From: Afipia sp.
GTDB lineage: Bacteria > Pseudomonadota > Alphaproteobacteria > Rhizobiales > Xanthobacteraceae
Assembly: GCA_016201045.1 (NCBI GenBank)
Contig: JACQDM010000007.1
Location: 248,001-312,000 of the forward strand
Direction: 5' to 3'
Length of the DNA: 64,000 nucleotides
Within the stretch, counting starts at the first letter, position 1. Every line of letters begins with the position of its first letter. Below are positions 62,215 to 64,000 of the stretch, piece after piece. The notes below the pieces were generated by a model, which was not told the origin of the DNA, did not search any database, and was given only the letters and a program-made list of their open reading frames with translations. Made by a program: the position numbers and the translations under genes.

Positions 62215-63180
62215 ATGATTGCAGTCGTTCTCACCGCATTTGCAGCGGGCGTCGCAGCGGCGCTGATGTTCGCGTCCATTGTTTCGGGCGCGCTTGCATC
62301 GCTCTTCCTGTTCTATCTCGCCCCCTTGCCGCTGATGGTTGCCGCGATGGGATGGGGTCCGATCGCGGCACTGCTCGGTGGCGTGTTCGCCATCGTCGGT
62401 CTCGGCGCGACTTTCAGTTCTTCGTACATGGCCGCCTTCGCGCTGACGATTGCGCTTCCTGCCTGGTGGCTCGGCCACCTCGCGTTGCTTGCCCGTCCGG
62501 CTTCCAACGATCCGCAGCTTGCCGCCATTGCACCATCGCTCGACTGGTATCCGGTCGGCCGCATCCTGATCTGGACGGCGCTGTTCGCATCGATCACGAC
62601 ATTCGGAGCGCTACTCACGCTCGGCAGCGATGCCGCTGGAATCGAATCCGGTTTGCGTCGCGGGCTTGAGATCGTGATCGGCGGACGCATGTCGGGGTCG
62701 GTTCAGGGCGAGCGGGCGCGGGTTCTCGATCTTCTGGTATCGATCGCGCCGGGCGCCGCGACCGTCATTGCGATGGTGACGCTGACGCTCAATCTGTGGC
62801 TCGCTGCCAAAATCACCGCGATGTCCGGGCGGCTTCGCCGCCCTTGGCCTGACCTGCGCGCGACGGTACTGCCACCTACAGCACTCGCCGCGCTGGCTGC
62901 CATGCTCGCATTGTGTTTCGCCGGCGGACTGATCGCCATCGCAGCACAGGTCGCAGCCTCCGCACTGATGATGGCCTACGCGATGACAGGCTTCGCGACT
63001 CTGCACACCGTCATGCAATCCTTCGCAGGCCGCAGTTTCGTGCTTGGCTCGGTCTATGCCGCGACCATCTTTATCGGCTGGCCGCTGATCGGAATGATCG
63101 GCCTTGGCCTTGCCGATGCAATTTTCGGAATTCGTCAGACCTACTGGACACGGCGCGGCCCACCCGCCCCCGTCTCCTGA
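62215..63180 (+). CDS. DUF2232 membrane protein
   Basis: A 321-residue integral membrane protein with about eight transmembrane segments (AVVLTAFAAGVAAALMFASI first). DUF2232 (YybS-like) members commonly lie between rpsR and rplI and have no settled function. I chose ATG 62215, which has a GGGGGCGGGA stretch upstream, over GTG 62155. The operon position points to co-expression with the ribosomal genes. Confidence 0.85.
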   Translation: MIAVVLTAFAAGVAAALMFASIVSGALASLFLFYLAPLPLMVAAMGWGPIAALLGGVFAIVGLGATFSSSYMAAFALTIALPAWWLGHLALLARPASNDPQLAAIAPSLDWYPVGRILIWTALFASITTFGALLTLGSDAAGIESGLRRGLEIVIGGRMSGSVQGERARVLDLLVSIAPGAATVIAMVTLTLNLWLAAKITAMSGRLRRPWPDLRATVLPPTALAALAAMLALCFAGGLIAIAAQVAASALMMAYAMTGFATLHTVMQSFAGRSFVLGSVYAATIFIGWPLIGMIGLGLADAIFGIRQTYWTRRGPPAPVS

Positions 63181-63222
63181 TCTCACACTCATTTCAAACA
63201 ACAACTCGAACGGAGACCTAAA

Positions 63223-63837
63223 ATGGAAGTCATTCTTTTGGAACGCGTCGGCAAGCTCGGCCAGATGGGCGATGTCGTCAAAGTGAAGGATGGTTACGCG
63301 CGTAATTTCCTGCTCAAGCGCAACAAGGCGCTGCGCGCCACCACCGAGAACCGCGCCAAGTACGACGGCATGAAGGCAGAGCTTCAGGCCAAGAACATTC
63401 AGGCCAAGGGCGAGGCGACCAAGGTCGCCGAGAAGATCGAAGGCCGCAACGTCATTGTCATTCGCCAGGCTTCGGAAACAGGGCAGCTTTACGGTTCGGT
63501 GTCGGTGCGCGACATCATGGCGGCACTGGAGAAGGACGGCGTCTCGCTCAATCGCCAGCAGGTGCTTCTCGATGCGCCGATCAAGACCATTGGCAAGCAC
63601 AACATCCACATTGCTGTGCATCCGGAAGTCGAAATCCACGTGACCGCCACGGTAGCGCGTTCGGAAGCCGAAGCCGATCGCATCAATCGCGGCGAAGACG
63701 TCAACACCCGCAAGGAAGATCAAGACGCTGCCGCCGAAGCCATCGCAGCAGCCGGCGAGTTTTTCGACCCCGAAGCGCTCGACAATCAGGCCGCGCAACG
63801 CGCGGAAGAAACGCCTGCCCCGACGGAAGAGAAGTAA
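63223..63837 (+). CDS. rplI: ribosomal protein bL9
   Basis: A 204-residue protein at the base of the L1 stalk. The N-domain is [21 protein letters not shown] with the [10 protein letters not shown] motif. The long connecting helix ([17 protein letters not shown]) and the C-domain follow. The last about 45 residues ([20 protein letters not shown] onward) are an acidic, Ala/Glu-rich extension beyond the E. coli length. A terminator follows. Confidence 0.97.
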   Translation: MEVILLERVGKLGQMGDVVKVKDGYARNFLLKRNKALRATTENRAKYDGMKAELQAKNIQAKGEATKVAEKIEGRNVIVIRQASETGQLYGSVSVRDIMAALEKDGVSLNRQQVLLDAPIKTIGKHNIHIAVHPEVEIHVTATVARSEAEADRINRGEDVNTRKEDQDAAAEAIAAAGEFFDPEALDNQAAQRAEETPAPTEEK

Positions 63838-63876
63838 CGCTTCGGCGCAAGCCGCTGTGTCATCTCATAAAGAAAG

Positions 63877-63900
63877 GCCCGGTCTCGTGACCGGGCTTTT
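63877..63900 (+). terminator. Rho-independent terminator of the ribosomal operon
   Basis: Perfect 8-bp arms GCCCGGTC/GACCGGGC with loop TCGT, followed by TTTT. It lies 40 bp after rplI. Confidence 0.9.
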
Positions 63901-63923
63901 CGACTCTCAGAATTGCTAAGCGC

Positions 63924-64000
63924 TTATTGCGAAATCGGAACGCGCGGCGGTCCGGCTGGTTGAACGGCCGCGACCGAAGGTGTCGGCGCGCCGAGGTCGA
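63924..64000 (-). CDS. possible 3' end of a minus-strand gene (partial)
   Basis: The frame with stop TAA at 63926-63924 reads on open to the window edge and gives a Pro-rich tail (PSVAAVQPAGPPRVPISQ). It would be convergent with rplI and share its terminator region. Too little is present to name it. Confidence 0.35.
   Translation of the reverse strand, partial: DLGAPTPSVAAVQPAGPPRVPISQ

Noticed and set aside
1-64000. tRNA, rRNA, CRISPR array, prophage or insertion sequence
   Set aside because: I looked for T-loop-like motifs, spaced direct repeats, transposase or integrase frames and phage genes and found none. A covariance-model scan would be decisive for small RNAs.

Overview
The window is GC-rich, densely coding DNA from an alphaproteobacterium. 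Gene content and order (fabD-fabG-acpP-fabF-mltG-yicC-gmk, lptG-lptD-surA-pdxA-rsmA, pgsA-hda-ppk-ppx with rnd, a second-type clpS, two bacteroid-order DUF6719 proteins, a DUF2778 protein) point to the Rhizobiales, most likely the Bradyrhizobium/Afipia/Rhodopseudomonas group (family Nitrobacteraceae). This placement is an inference from protein sequence resemblance and synteny. There are no rRNA, tRNA, CRISPR, prophage or IS features, so this is mainly core chromosome with scattered accessory islets.

Layout. 1-5900: envelope and small secreted proteins, an esterase, a vapBC-type toxin-antitoxin module with a clear promoter/operator, and clpS. 5.9-10.3 kb: a two-gene RND efflux system. 10.4-14.3 kb: a lower-GC orphan gene bracketed by an 18-bp direct repeat, a thioesterase, an M20 deacylase and a run of small proteins. 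14.3-21.4 kb: CreA, an L,D-transpeptidase, a polytopic membrane protein, glutathione peroxidase, a polysaccharide deacetylase, a DHFR-like protein and DoxX. 21.4-26.7 kb: NADP-malic enzyme, aspartyl-tRNA synthetase with an unusual 40-codon insertion, and a VOC protein. 26.9-33.2 kb: RNase D facing the pgsA-hda-ppk-ppx operon. 33.3-35.4 kb: purMN and a MAPEG protein. 35.6-37.4 kb: cold-shock protein, TerC and Ndk. 37.6-43 kb: small secreted protein, ABC-F ATPase, a lipoprotein, holC and pepA. 43.4-49.9 kb: LPS export and outer-membrane assembly operon (lptG-lptD-surA-pdxA-rsmA). 49.9-53.5 kb: Zn-alcohol dehydrogenase, an orphan membrane protein, gmk and yicC. 53.6-61 kb: mltG and the fatty-acid synthesis genes, split by a divergently oriented eutBC pair. 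61.4-63.9 kb: rpsF-rpsR-DUF2232-rplI ribosomal operon.

How the genes fit together. Much of the window serves the envelope: LPS transport, peptidoglycan trimming and crosslinking, fatty-acid synthesis, phospholipid synthesis and efflux. Perfect or near-perfect TTAA-N7-TTAA sites (the CtrA consensus of alphaproteobacteria) lie upstream of three envelope genes (402-416, 19004-19018, 43157-43171). This suggests cell-cycle control. The most unusual items are the 40-codon AT-rich in-frame insertion in AspRS (24515-24634), the chimeric DUF7662/VapB-tail antitoxin with its operator over a consensus promoter (3856-4302), eutBC interrupting the fab cluster, the absence of lptF beside lptG, and a strong terminator hairpin placed in the cold-shock gene leader.
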